DNA from: Streptomyces sp. NBC_00448
Lineage (GTDB): Bacteria > Actinomycetota > Actinomycetes > Streptomycetales > Streptomycetaceae
Length of the DNA: 64,000 bases
Assembly (NCBI RefSeq): GCF_036014115.1
Contig: NZ_CP107913.1
Span: forward strand, 620,001-684,000
Direction: 5' to 3'
Below the pieces are notes generated by a model. It worked only from the letters and a program-made list of their open reading frames with translations, was not told the DNA's origin and did not search any database. Shown in pieces: positions 45,345-54,154 of the stretch; within the stretch, counting starts at the first letter, position 1, and each line of letters begins with the position of its first letter. The position numbers and the translations under genes were made by a program.

Positions 45345-47213
45345 ATGGACGCTGTTCCCTTTCCGACCGCCGGACCCCTCCACCCCATCCCGCAGCCGGG
45401 GGCCGCGCGACACGCACTGCTACGGCTGGTAACGGTCATGCTCGACGGCGAGGACGAGCGCGAGGTGCTGTGGGGGGCCATGGCGGCGATCGCCGCCACC
45501 GGCCCTTTCACCGCCGAAGCGGCCTACACCGTGCACGACGGTCTGGCGCGGCGCTGCCCACCGCGCCGGCTTGCTGCTCCCACCGTCGCCCGGCCGGGGG
45601 GTGCGGCGGCGCGGAAACCGGCGGTGGGCCCCGCCGGCGGGGTCCCGGCTGAAGCAGCCGTCGCCGACGTGGTTGCCGCCGACCGGCTCGACCGGCGGAT
45701 CGACGCTCTGGACGGCCGCAGCCGGCACCTGCACGAGCCGGGCGGGCCGTGGGCACGAGCCATCGCTCTGCGATACCGGGATGACTGCCTCGGCTATCTC
45801 GTCGTTCGATCCCTGACCACGCCCTCGGCCGAGGAGACCGCTCTGACCGACCTGCTCGCACAGCAGACCGGGATCGCCCTCGCGCGCCTCACCGGGCACC
45901 GGGCAGATCCGGCCCGCGTCGAGTCGGAGGGTGTGCCGGGGATCGGGGACCTGCCAGACACCGAGAACCCACTGGGGACCGAGGGCGGCTCGCCCACCCC
46001 AGGACCCGACGCGACCGTCTCCGTCCTGGCCGCGCGGCTCGCCGTCCAGGAAGCGCTCTCCCGCGCCGCCGCCTCCGGCAGCGGCGAGACCGGAATCCTG
46101 CGGGAACTGCACGATCACACGGGATTCGCGGCCCTCACCGAGGACCGCTTCGGCAACCCGCGGGCCTGGGCGGGTCCCGGCAGGGGCGAACCCCGTCGAG
46201 AGGACACGAGTGGACCGCGCCCACGCTCGGGACACCGGGACCAGGACGCCCTGATCCGTGACGCGCGCCACCACCCCGGCGCCGTCCGCGACCGGGACCG
46301 GCTGATCGTCCCCATCGAGATGGCCGGAGATCTGCTCGGCGTGGCAGCACTCGTCGATCCGAACCAGCGGGCCACGGAAACGGACACCTCGGCGCTCGAA
46401 CAGGCCGCCCTGGTGCTGGCCCCCCTGCTCTCCCACGAACGCGGACTGGTCGAGCTGAAGCCCCGCCTTGGCCACGACCTGGTCGAGCGGCTGATCGCGG
46501 GAGAGACGACCGACGACGACTTCGCCCAGGCAGCCGTCCTCGGCCACGACCTGCACCGGCCGTACAAGGTCGCGGTACTGGAGTGGCCCGGGACGGCCGA
46601 GAGGGCCGCGCTCAGCGATGCAGTGTCGCGGGCGGCCGGGCGGCTGCGCCTGGACGTGCTCGTCGGCTCCCGTGGCCCGACCACGGTCATCCTTGTGGCC
46701 GGCGAGGACCGGCGTGACCCGGAAGGCGAGTTGTACCGGGCCGTCGCAGACGAACTCGGCGCCGGAGCCGGCTCGATCGGGGTCGGCGGCCGCTGCGACT
46801 CGTTCACCGAACTGCCGCACTCCTACGACGAGGCCGTCCGTGCCCTCACCGTCCGCCGCCGTTCTCAGGACCCGCACGGAAGCACCAGCTTCGAGGACCT
46901 GGGCCTGTGCCGCATGATGGGCACCGGCGAAGGCGAACGGGAAGCCGACCGCTTCGTCCGCGAATGGCTGGGACAGCTGCTGGACTACGACACCCACCAC
47001 CACACCGAGCTGGTGACGACGCTCTCGCGCTATCTGGAGAGCGGCGGCAGCTACGACACGACCTCGGAGACGCTGCTCATCCACCGCAGCACCGTCCGCT
47101 ACCGCCTCCAGCGCATCCGCGAGATCACCGGGCACGACCTCACCGACGTCGAGACCCGCCTCAACCTGCACGTCGCCACCCGCATCCGCAACGTGCTCGA
47201 CGCACCCCGCTGA
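45345..47213 (+). CDS. PucR/CdaR-type regulator with GAF-like region
   Basis: A 622-residue regulator. The N-terminal half holds two GAF-like stretches (for example [16 protein letters not shown]) with low-complexity insertions. The middle GGDEF-like CdaR region contains [21 protein letters not shown]. The C-terminal PucR helix-turn-helix is clear: [19 protein letters not shown], then [14 protein letters not shown]. The ATG is chosen because homologous hydrophobic sequence starts soon after; its ribosome site is poor, and an alternative lies 20 codons upstream. It diverges from dnaK across 246 bases and is followed by acetate kinase, so it may control either. Confidence 0.85.
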   Translation: MDAVPFPTAGPLHPIPQPGAARHALLRLVTVMLDGEDEREVLWGAMAAIAATGPFTAEAAYTVHDGLARRCPPRRLAAPTVARPGGAAARKPAVGPAGGVPAEAAVADVVAADRLDRRIDALDGRSRHLHEPGGPWARAIALRYRDDCLGYLVVRSLTTPSAEETALTDLLAQQTGIALARLTGHRADPARVESEGVPGIGDLPDTENPLGTEGGSPTPGPDATVSVLAARLAVQEALSRAAASGSGETGILRELHDHTGFAALTEDRFGNPRAWAGPGRGEPRREDTSGPRPRSGHRDQDALIRDARHHPGAVRDRDRLIVPIEMAGDLLGVAALVDPNQRATETDTSALEQAALVLAPLLSHERGLVELKPRLGHDLVERLIAGETTDDDFAQAAVLGHDLHRPYKVAVLEWPGTAERAALSDAVSRAAGRLRLDVLVGSRGPTTVILVAGEDRRDPEGELYRAVADELGAGAGSIGVGGRCDSFTELPHSYDEAVRALTVRRRSQDPHGSTSFEDLGLCRMMGTGEGEREADRFVREWLGQLLDYDTHHHTELVTTLSRYLESGGSYDTTSETLLIHRSTVRYRLQRIREITGHDLTDVETRLNLHVATRIRNVLDAPR

Positions 47214-47281
47214 ACGGATACGCCCGCGCTCGTACATACGGGCCGCGGCACACGAACGGCCCGACTCGCGAGGAGGCAAAG

Positions 47282-48448
47282 ATGGGTCCCAGCGCGTCTT
47301 CCGGAGAGGGTGTTCTGGTACTCGACGCCGGCTCCTCGAGTCTGCACATCACCCTGTTCGGCGCGGAAGGCACACGGATCGCCGGTCACGACGCCGAGAG
47401 GCCGCCAGGGCCCGAAACGACCGAGGAGTTGCGCGGCTTCCTGGCCACTGTGCCCACGCCATCGGCCGTAGGACATCGCCTCGTTCACGGTGGGCCGGGT
47501 CTGACGGAGCACACGCTGATCGACGGACCGGTGCGCGCGTTGCTGGAGGAGGCCGCGCCTCTGGCACCCCTGCACATGCCTCCCGCCCTCGCCGTGGTGG
47601 ACGCTGCCGGTGAGCTACTGCCCGACATTCCCCACGTCGCCTGTTTCGATACCGCCTTCCACGCGGAACTGCCTGCCGCCGCCTACCAGTACGCGGTCCC
47701 CGAGCAGTGGCGCGTGCAGTACGGGTTGCGCCGCTACGGCTTTCACGGTCTCTCCTACACGTGGTCCCTGGCGCGCACTGCCGACGTGCTGGGCCGCCCC
47801 GCCGAAACCCTCCACCTCGTCATCGCCCACCTGGGCGGTGGCTGCTCGGCCTGCGCCGTGCGCAACGGCCGCAGCGTGGACACGACCATGGGGCTGACCC
47901 CGCTGGAGGGGCTGGTGATGAGCCGTCGTAGCGGCAGCGTCGATCCGGGAGCGCTGGTGTGGCTCCAACGTCGACACGGGCTGAGCGCAAAGGAGATCGA
48001 GGAGACACTCCATCGGCACTCGGGTCTTCTCGGCCTCTCGGGTACCTCAGGGGACACGCGCGACCTCGTGCGCGCGCGTGCGAAAGGAGACGCGTCCGCC
48101 CAGGGCGCTCTGGCCGCCTTCGTGCACAGCTGCTGCCGCGGCATCGCTGCCATGGCCGCCTCGTTGGACCGCCTCGACGCTCTGGTCTTCACCGGCGAAA
48201 TCGGCGAGGACCAGCCCGAGGTACGCGAGGAGATCTGCGCGCGCCTATCCGTCCTGGGAGTACGCGGCGGGCTGTCCGTCCCCTCGGTCAAGGAGCTGCG
48301 CGAAGACGGAGCACGCAGGATCGACGCACCCGGCACGGACGTCCCGATTCTCGTCGTCGCCACCGGGGAGACCCAGCAGATCGCCGAGGAGACGCGCCGC
48401 CCTCTCTGGCAACGTAGGTCGAGTCAGGCATACTGGATGATTCATTGA
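47282..48448 (+). CDS. ackA: Acetate kinase, 3' end replaced by IS sequence
   Basis: A 388-residue acetate/propionate kinase that interconverts acetyl phosphate and acetate with ADP/ATP. Motifs are VLDAGSSSL, GHRLVHGG, RYGFHGLSY, HLGGGCSACAV, DTTMGLTPLEGLVMSRRSG and FTGEIGE. GAGGAGG lies ahead of the ATG. Homology holds to about QQIAEETRR. The last 13 or so residues come from inserted IS sequence, so only the very tip is altered and activity may persist. In actinomycetes such genes often pair with phosphoketolase; none is visible here, and the insertion may have separated them. Confidence 0.9.
   Translation: MGPSASSGEGVLVLDAGSSSLHITLFGAEGTRIAGHDAERPPGPETTEELRGFLATVPTPSAVGHRLVHGGPGLTEHTLIDGPVRALLEEAAPLAPLHMPPALAVVDAAGELLPDIPHVACFDTAFHAELPAAAYQYAVPEQWRVQYGLRRYGFHGLSYTWSLARTADVLGRPAETLHLVIAHLGGGCSACAVRNGRSVDTTMGLTPLEGLVMSRRSGSVDPGALVWLQRRHGLSAKEIEETLHRHSGLLGLSGTSGDTRDLVRARAKGDASAQGALAAFVHSCCRGIAAMAASLDRLDALVFTGEIGEDQPEVREEICARLSVLGVRGGLSVPSVKELREDGARRIDAPGTDVPILVVATGETQQIAEETRRPLWQRRSSQAYWMIH
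48406..48428 (+). repeat. Left terminal inverted repeat of the IS
   Basis: The end begins CTGGCAACGTAGGTCGAG and runs on to TCAGG. It aligns with the inverted right end, sharing CTG.CAACGT exactly outside one base and then matching intermittently. Confidence 0.65.
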
Positions 48449-48476
48449 GCCGAGGGTGGAGAAGGAGAAGTGCTTG

Positions 48477-48891
48477 GTGGCCAGTACCAACGACCACGGG
48501 ACCTCGGATCCGCAGGTGACACCCCGCTCGGCGGGTCATCGCCGGTACTCGGCGGCGTACAAGGCAAAGATCTTGGCCGAGTATGAGGGGCTCGACAAGC
48601 AGGCCAAGGGTGCCTTGCTGCGGCGCGAGGGCCTGTACTCGTCACTGATCACAACCTGGCGCCAGCAGCGGGACAAGGGTGCAAAGGAGGCGTTGGCCGC
48701 GCCGGCGGGTCGGCCGAAGGCCGATCCGCGGGACAAGGAGATCGCCCGGCTCGATCGAGACCGAAAATGCCAAGCTGCAAGCCGAGTTGGGCAAGGCCCG
48801 CACCGTCATCGAGGTGCAGTCAAAACTCTCCGCGCTGCTCGACCAGTTCGCCACGGACAGCGCCACGACGAACAACGGCGAGAACACGTGA
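48477..48891 (+). pseudogene. IS3 orfA, frameshifted
   Basis: The first part encodes the IS3-type helix-turn-helix: RRYSAAYKAKILAEYEGLD, then [19 protein letters not shown]. At about 48753 the frame is lost. The remaining orfA sequence ([20 protein letters not shown], a leucine-zipper-like helix) continues one frame over to a TGA at 48889. The break is the ten bases CTCGATCGAG; removing a duplicated TCGA restores CTC-GAG-ACC and a continuous R-L-E-T-E-N reading. Without repair or recoding, the DNA-binding protein is not made, so the copy is probably immobile. The stop overlaps the orfB GTG. Confidence 0.8.
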
Positions 48892-49985
48892 CCCCGGTGG
48901 AAGCGGCGGCCGCTGAGGTGGCCGGCGACCTGGGCGGGTCGGCCTTCGAGGCGGCCCGCGCGGCTGCCCTGGACAAGCTGTCCCATCTGGTCGGCCGGGT
49001 GAAGGCGTGCGCCGCGCTCGGCATGAGCCGGGCGACCTGGTATCGCCACCACCGCACGTCCCCACCGCCGGTGAAGCCGACCCGGGAGCGTAAGCGCGAT
49101 CCGCGGGCCCTGAGCGAGGCCGAGGAAGCGGAGGTGTTGGCGGTGTTGCGGTCGGGGGAGTTCGTCGACATGGCACCGGCCGAGATCTACGCGGTGTTGC
49201 TGGACCGGGGCACCTACCTGTGTGCGGAGGCGACGATGTACCGGATCCTGCGCCGGCACGGCGAGGTCCGTGAGCGTCGGCGCCAGGCCGTCCATCCGCC
49301 GCGCAAGAAGCCCGAGTTGATCGCGACCGCGCCGAACCGGGTGTGGTCGTGGGACATCACCAAGCTGAAGGGCCCGTATCCGGGCAGCTATTTCTGCCTC
49401 TACACGATCATTGATATCTACAGCCGCTACACCGTCGGCTGGATGATCGCCGCATCCGAGAACAAGGAGCTCGCCGAGCAGTTTCTGTCCTCCACTATCT
49501 CCAAGTACCCCGTTGAACGGGGGAAGTTGACGATCCACTCCGACCGGGGATCGCCGATGATCGCCCACAACGTCGCGCAGATGCTCAGCAATATGGGTGT
49601 CACCAAGTCTCACTCGAGACCGAAGACGTCGAATGACAACCCGTACTCGGAAAGTCAGTACAAAACCCTAAAATATCGGCACGATTTCCCTGACCGGTTC
49701 GGCTGCATCGAGGACGCCCGCACCTGGTGCACCGGCTTCTTCGACTGGTACAACCTCACCCACCGACACTCGGGGATAGCGATGCACGCTCCCTACGACG
49801 TGCACTTCGGTCTCGCCGACCAGCTCCGCGAGATGCGCGCCGACGTCCTCGCGAGCGCCTATCAACAACACCCCGAGCGGTTCGTCCGCAGACCACCCGA
49901 GCCCCCAAAACTTCCCGAGGCTGCCTGGATCAACAAACCGGCCGACCTCCGACACCACGATCAAACGATCCCGGCCCAGCAATAG
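48888..49985 (+). CDS. IS3 orfB transposase (DDE integrase core)
   Basis: A 365-residue transposase. An N-terminal helix-turn-helix region ([20 protein letters not shown]) is followed by the retroviral-integrase-type core. The DDE triad is visible as [20 protein letters not shown] and [14 protein letters not shown]. The C-terminal [15 protein letters not shown] is standard for the family. The GTG start overlaps the orfA stop (GTGA), the usual IS3 arrangement in which a ribosomal frameshift makes the fused enzyme. The gene itself looks intact. Confidence 0.9.
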   Translation: MTPVEAAAAEVAGDLGGSAFEAARAAALDKLSHLVGRVKACAALGMSRATWYRHHRTSPPPVKPTRERKRDPRALSEAEEAEVLAVLRSGEFVDMAPAEIYAVLLDRGTYLCAEATMYRILRRHGEVRERRRQAVHPPRKKPELIATAPNRVWSWDITKLKGPYPGSYFCLYTIIDIYSRYTVGWMIAASENKELAEQFLSSTISKYPVERGKLTIHSDRGSPMIAHNVAQMLSNMGVTKSHSRPKTSNDNPYSESQYKTLKYRHDFPDRFGCIEDARTWCTGFFDWYNLTHRHSGIAMHAPYDVHFGLADQLREMRADVLASAYQQHPERFVRRPPEPPKLPEAAWINKPADLRHHDQTIPAQQ

Positions 49986-49994
49986 ATCGAACTA

Positions 49995-50016
49995 CCTGCC
50001 TTGATCACGTTGACAG
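49995..50016 (-). repeat. Right terminal inverted repeat of the IS
   Basis: Read inward, the end begins CTGTCAACGTGATCAAGG and ends CAGG, mirroring the left end with a one-base gap. It lies ten bases past the orfB stop. Confidence 0.65.
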
Positions 50017-50040
50017 GTTCCGCCGCGCCCTCATCCGCCG

Positions 50041-50475
50041 TTAGGGCTGCGGCAGGATGGCCGCCAGCGAACCGGGAAAAACGGCCTTCACGTCAGCCCA
50101 CTCCCCGCTGCTGACGTACTGCTGCAGCACCTTGAGGACAGTGCGTGCCAGCTGCTCGGTGTCGCCTTCGATCGCATAGGGGAAGTTCTCTCGGACGCGC
50201 GTGAAGAATTCTTCCTTGCTCATCTTCAACGGTGCTTCCGATGGCTTCCACCCGTCGTAGTAGACGCCCCGCAGCAACGTCGGCAGCTGCGCACCGAATT
50301 GGACGCACTCCTCGACCGTCATGCGGTCCCGAGCCGTGTGCAGCACCGCTCGCAGGGCGGCGTATGACTGCTTCCGGCGATCCTTGGGCCACCCGTAGGC
50401 GTGCTCGATCTCCTTGAGGACGTGATTCGCCTTGTCCACCATGACGTCGAACGAAGAGAAACCTGTATCCACCAT
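50041..50475 (-). CDS. DUF2267 protein
   Basis: A 144-residue soluble protein of the DUF2267 family. It contains KEIEHAYGWPKDRRKQSYAA, then LRAVLHTARDRMTVEECVQF, AQLPTLLRGVYYDGWKP and a helical end. The family is widespread in actinomycetes and stress islands, but its function is not established; a helical dimer is likely. The ATG is supported by GGAAGG ahead. It lies just outside the IS right end. A second DUF2267 gene occurs at 62510. Confidence 0.85.
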   Translation of the reverse strand: MVDTGFSSFDVMVDKANHVLKEIEHAYGWPKDRRKQSYAALRAVLHTARDRMTVEECVQFGAQLPTLLRGVYYDGWKPSEAPLKMSKEEFFTRVRENFPYAIEGDTEQLARTVLKVLQQYVSSGEWADVKAVFPGSLAAILPQP

Positions 50476-50693
50476 CTTGTGATCCTTCCGCCGCCTTGGG
50501 TGGGTCGGGCCGGTGGGCCCGGTCTGGGGTGAGAAGACACCGAAACAGGCCTCGGCAACGTGGATCGCGGCCGCCGTGCTCCCCCGCGGCACCCCAGAAC
50601 ATTGGACCAACGGATGAGTCGTATGTCCGCCCCGGTGAGGCGAACGGGTGTATTCGTCTCGGGCGCGCCCCATCACCGTCGGCGAGCCATCCG

Positions 50694-51410
50694 TCAGTGG
50701 AGAATGCTCACCGCGCGGGCGATAACGAGGAGTGACGTCAGCAGGGCGGCGATGGCCTGCACGCCCATCATGACCTTGGCGCGAGTGGACAGCGGCATGG
50801 TGTCCGTAGGGCTGAAGGCGGTCGAGTTCGTCACGGAGACGTACAGGTAATCGATCAGGGTGGGCATCCAGTCCGATGTGGCGCTGGCACCGTCCGCGAC
50901 TTCCTGAACCGCGTCGTCGTCCTCGTCCTGGGGGAACCGGAAGTCCGCCAACGGCAGGTCGGCGCGCCGGGCCTGGGTGCGGGTGACGGGGCCGCCCCGG
51001 TCCAGTTCCCAGTACGCCAGGCCGAAGACGATGATGTTGGTGAGCCAGACCTGCAACGCGGCCACCAACAAGGAACGCCCGTCCTTCACTCCGGCGTAGA
51101 CCAGCTCGTGGATCAAGATGCCGAGGGCGACCAGATTGCTGGCGGCGATGACCAGCACGAGCGCCAGCGACAGGACCCGGAACACCTTGCTCTGCCGTGT
51201 CAACCGTTTGGGGTTGACCGCGATGAGCGGTACAAGCAGCAACAGTTCCAGAGCCGGCAGTACATAGCGCGGTGCGATCAGCAGTCGTTGCGGCAGGCCC
51301 ACGTAGAGCGCGATCGCGGAAACGGTCGCGATCACGCCGGGCAACCGGGCCTCTCCACGGCGCTCGTGTCGGGGACGCCTGGTCCGGGCATAAGCGAGCC
51401 TGTGCGTCAT
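50694..51410 (-). CDS. Multi-pass membrane protein, channel-like C-terminus
   Basis: A 238-residue membrane protein with about five or six helices (for example VIATVSAIALYVGL, VLSLALVLVIAASNLVALGI, WLTNIIVFGLAYW). The C-terminal part, LIDYLYVSVTNSTAFSPTD, followed by a last helix, resembles the pore-helix region of two-helix ion channels. It lacks the TVGYG potassium filter, so selectivity is unknown. AGGGA lies about ten bases before the ATG. Its neighbour on the right is the divergent FUSC transporter. Confidence 0.75.
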   Translation of the reverse strand: MTHRLAYARTRRPRHERRGEARLPGVIATVSAIALYVGLPQRLLIAPRYVLPALELLLLVPLIAVNPKRLTRQSKVFRVLSLALVLVIAASNLVALGILIHELVYAGVKDGRSLLVAALQVWLTNIIVFGLAYWELDRGGPVTRTQARRADLPLADFRFPQDEDDDAVQEVADGASATSDWMPTLIDYLYVSVTNSTAFSPTDTMPLSTRAKVMMGVQAIAALLTSLLVIARAVSILH

Positions 51411-51751
51411 CGCCTGCGTCCCTTTCGTCGGCCGTTGCCCGCTGTAGTCCGACTTCCCTGAAGTTTTATCACCGGCGACTCGAACTCCGACGGAACCGGC
51501 GGGCTCGTCCCCCCGAATCGACAGGAAGCCCGGCTGGCTACCCCCGGTCACACACTGGCCGTCCGGCCGCACACTGTCCCTGCGGCATGGGGCACCGCAC
51601 CCGCCCGCCCTCGCCCGCCGGCTCGCGGCTCTCGGCCTCGATTCCGTGTACCGCCCTCACCTGCTTCGCGACCTTCGGCGGGCATTCCGGATCGGCCATG
51701 CGGACGACATCGAGCCGCGGCCACTCAGGCTGAACAGGCAGCGCCGAGGCG
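51411..51751. other. Divergent region before the FUSC gene
   Basis: About 340 bases with no gene I can support. It should hold promoters for the membrane protein and for FUSC. I see no strong palindrome. Confidence 0.4.
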
Positions 51752-54034
51752 GTGGCCAACGACTCGCCCGGGGGCTCGCGTCCGCCGAACGCGACGCCGC
51801 GAGGAGGCGGCGGCGCGGCCGATGCGACCCCGCAGGACATTCCGGTTAGGCTCACACCCGTGACGTGGCTGCGGGCCTTCGGGGAGGTCGTGCGATCCGC
51901 GCTCACGATCGAGGAGACACGGCTGGAGCCCCTGCTGGCACTGCGCGCGGCAGCTGGTGTGGCGATCGTCATCGGGTCGACGCTGTGGCTGGCCTCCCCT
52001 GCGTATGCCGCGTCCGCCGCCCTGGGTGCCTACTCCGCGGGTGGCGCCACCTTCCAGCGCACCTGCCGTCCACGCAAGGTGATCGCACTCGGCGCGGGCG
52101 CGGGTCTGGCGCTCAGCACCTTCGTGGGCTACCTGGCGGCGGGACGACTTGTGACGTTCCTGCCGCTGCTGGCCGTATGGGCCTTTGTCGCGGGCATGGC
52201 GTGGGCCGTCGGTTCGACCGCTGGGATCGTCGCGGCGACGACCGTCGGCAGCATGCTGGTGACCATCACCTTGCCCACGAGTGTCTGGCGAGCCCTGGAG
52301 CACGCCGGAGTCATCGCGCTCGGAGGCGTGGCGCAGGCCGTGCTGATCTTGCTGTTCCCGATCCGCCGTTGGGGGGCGCATCGTGACGCGCTCGCCGACG
52401 CCCTGGCCGCCGTGGCGGACTACGCACGCCGACTACGGCACGACCCGACCGCTCCGTTCCGCCCTGAGCCGTTGATGTCGGCCCGGGACGCGGCCGCCAT
52501 GACGCCATCACAGGCCCGCACCCGTCCCGCCGTCCTCCACGGCCCCCGGGGACTCGCCGAGCGCATTCGGCCGGTCGTCGCCGCGCTCGCCGACCCGGAC
52601 GTCGGAGCCCCGGCGGAGGGGCCCGGGCGGGACCGCGCTCGGGAGTTGCTCGACGCGGCCGCCGACGTGCTGGATACGGCCGCCCGTTCGATCCGCCGCG
52701 GTACTCCCGCCGAGGTCCCGGCCGAGAGCGCGGACGTCCTGCGCGTCGACAAGGACCACGAGGTGCTGGAGGGGCCGGCGCGGGAGGCCGCCGAGCAGCT
52801 CGTGGAACTGCTCGGCGAGGCGATGAAGATCGCCCGGACCGGCGACGAGCGCGGGAGGACGCCCACGCCGCCCGGCCCCGCGGACGCCCGGTCCCTGGTG
52901 CGCCCGACGATGTTCCGGCTGGCCCCGGTCATCATCCGGGCGGTCCGCCGTGAACTCCGGCGGGACTCGCCCGTGTTACGGCACGCCATCCGCTTGGCGG
53001 TGGTGGCCCCACTCGGCTACCTGCTCGCCACCCGGCTACCCCTGGGCCACGCCTACTGGGCGCCGATCGCCTCGGTGATGGTGATGCGACCGGACTTTCA
53101 CCGGACGTACGCGCGCGCGGTGGCCCGTCTCGCCGGAACCCTGGCGGGCGTCGCGCTCGCCACCGGGATGGTGCAGGCCCTGGGCCCGAGCACCCATGTG
53201 TACGGCGTGTTGGCGGTGGTCTCGGCGGGCCTGTCCTACACGCTGATCCGTACCGGCTACGCCTACTCCCAGTGTTTCACCGCCGCGTACGCCGTCTTCC
53301 TGCTCGGCATGGGAGGTCAGGCATGGGAGCAGGCCGTCCCGGAGCGAGTGGTGCTCACCCTGCTCGGCGGGGCCCTGGCCATGCTGGCGTACGTGCTGTT
53401 CCCCGCATGGGAGACACCCCGGCTGCCGAGCCGGCTTGCGGACTGGCTTGCCGCCAACGGACGCTATGCGGCCGCGGTGCTCCGCAACCACGCTGAACCG
53501 ACTCGGGAACATCACGCCGACATGCGTAGGGCACTGCTGGCGAGCAGGGAGGCAGGTGCCGCCTGGCAGGAGTCGTACGACAGGGCAAGGCAGGAACCGG
53601 TCCGCCCCCGCGGTCTGACGTCGCGCGAGGCGGAGGAGGCGCAGGAAGCGCTCAAGGGGTTCGGCCGGGCGGCGATGCTCATGGAGGGCCAACCTCCTCC
53701 GGCCGACAGCCGTTTCGTCCCCGAGTCGAAGCGGTTCGCCGAGGCCCTGGAGGCGGACACCGCGCAGGCGGCAGTCAACGTGCGCGAGCACAGGAATCCG
53801 GAGTGGCGGCGCGTGAAGGAGGTGCTCCACGCATGGGATGGCGCTGCTGGGGGTCGACGCCCGGTGGTGCGGCGTGGGGCGGAACTGCAGAAGCGGGCCT
53901 TGGACGACCTTGCAACGGCCGTGAGCCGTACACCCCTGGAACGGGACGTCGACTCAGCTCGGGAGGAGCAGCGGTTGCGGGCGGCCGGGGAGGCGGAAGG
54001 TGACGGGTCGGGGCTCGCACACCGAGGTGGGTGA
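51752..54034 (+). CDS. FUSC-family membrane transporter
   Basis: A 760-residue protein built of two membrane blocks of five to six helices each (about residues 60-200 and 425-560) with a large cytoplasmic segment after each. This is the layout of FUSC/aromatic-acid exporters (YccS/AaeB type). Landmarks are LRAAAGVAIVIGSTLW, LGHAYWAPIASVMVMRPDF and RLAGTLAGVALA. The start is uncertain. The GTG given allows a 36-residue disordered leader. A second GTG at 51860 lies just after a -10-like TAGGCT and might be read leaderless. The substrate is unknown. Confidence 0.85.
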   Translation: MANDSPGGSRPPNATPRGGGGAADATPQDIPVRLTPVTWLRAFGEVVRSALTIEETRLEPLLALRAAAGVAIVIGSTLWLASPAYAASAALGAYSAGGATFQRTCRPRKVIALGAGAGLALSTFVGYLAAGRLVTFLPLLAVWAFVAGMAWAVGSTAGIVAATTVGSMLVTITLPTSVWRALEHAGVIALGGVAQAVLILLFPIRRWGAHRDALADALAAVADYARRLRHDPTAPFRPEPLMSARDAAAMTPSQARTRPAVLHGPRGLAERIRPVVAALADPDVGAPAEGPGRDRARELLDAAADVLDTAARSIRRGTPAEVPAESADVLRVDKDHEVLEGPAREAAEQLVELLGEAMKIARTGDERGRTPTPPGPADARSLVRPTMFRLAPVIIRAVRRELRRDSPVLRHAIRLAVVAPLGYLLATRLPLGHAYWAPIASVMVMRPDFHRTYARAVARLAGTLAGVALATGMVQALGPSTHVYGVLAVVSAGLSYTLIRTGYAYSQCFTAAYAVFLLGMGGQAWEQAVPERVVLTLLGGALAMLAYVLFPAWETPRLPSRLADWLAANGRYAAAVLRNHAEPTREHHADMRRALLASREAGAAWQESYDRARQEPVRPRGLTSREAEEAQEALKGFGRAAMLMEGQPPPADSRFVPESKRFAEALEADTAQAAVNVREHRNPEWRRVKEVLHAWDGAAGGRRPVVRRGAELQKRALDDLATAVSRTPLERDVDSAREEQRLRAAGEAEGDGSGLAHRGG

Positions 54035-54087
54035 CCGGTGTGGCTGCGTCAGCTCCTTCCGCTGAACGCCAACTTCCGCACCGGCAC

Positions 54088-54123
54088 GGTCCTCCACCAG
54101 CGCGAAGGCGAAGGTGGAGGACC
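54088..54123. terminator. Bidirectional terminator between FUSC and MFS genes
   Basis: A perfect 11-base-pair stem (GGTCCTCCACC with GGTGGAGGACC) and 14-base loop between convergent genes. Confidence 0.7.
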
Positions 54124-54154
54124 CCCGGAGGTGAGCGGGGGGCGTCTGACCTGG

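Larger units (their letters stand above)
48407..50015 (+). mobile_element. IS3-family insertion sequence
   Basis: An element of about 1.6 kb with orfA/orfB transposase organisation. Its ends are imperfect inverted repeats (about 17 of 22 positions) starting 5'-TG and ending CA-3', as in IS3. It interrupts the end of ackA. I see no clear 3-4 base target duplication, so an adjacent deletion or rearrangement may have occurred after insertion. Confidence 0.8.
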
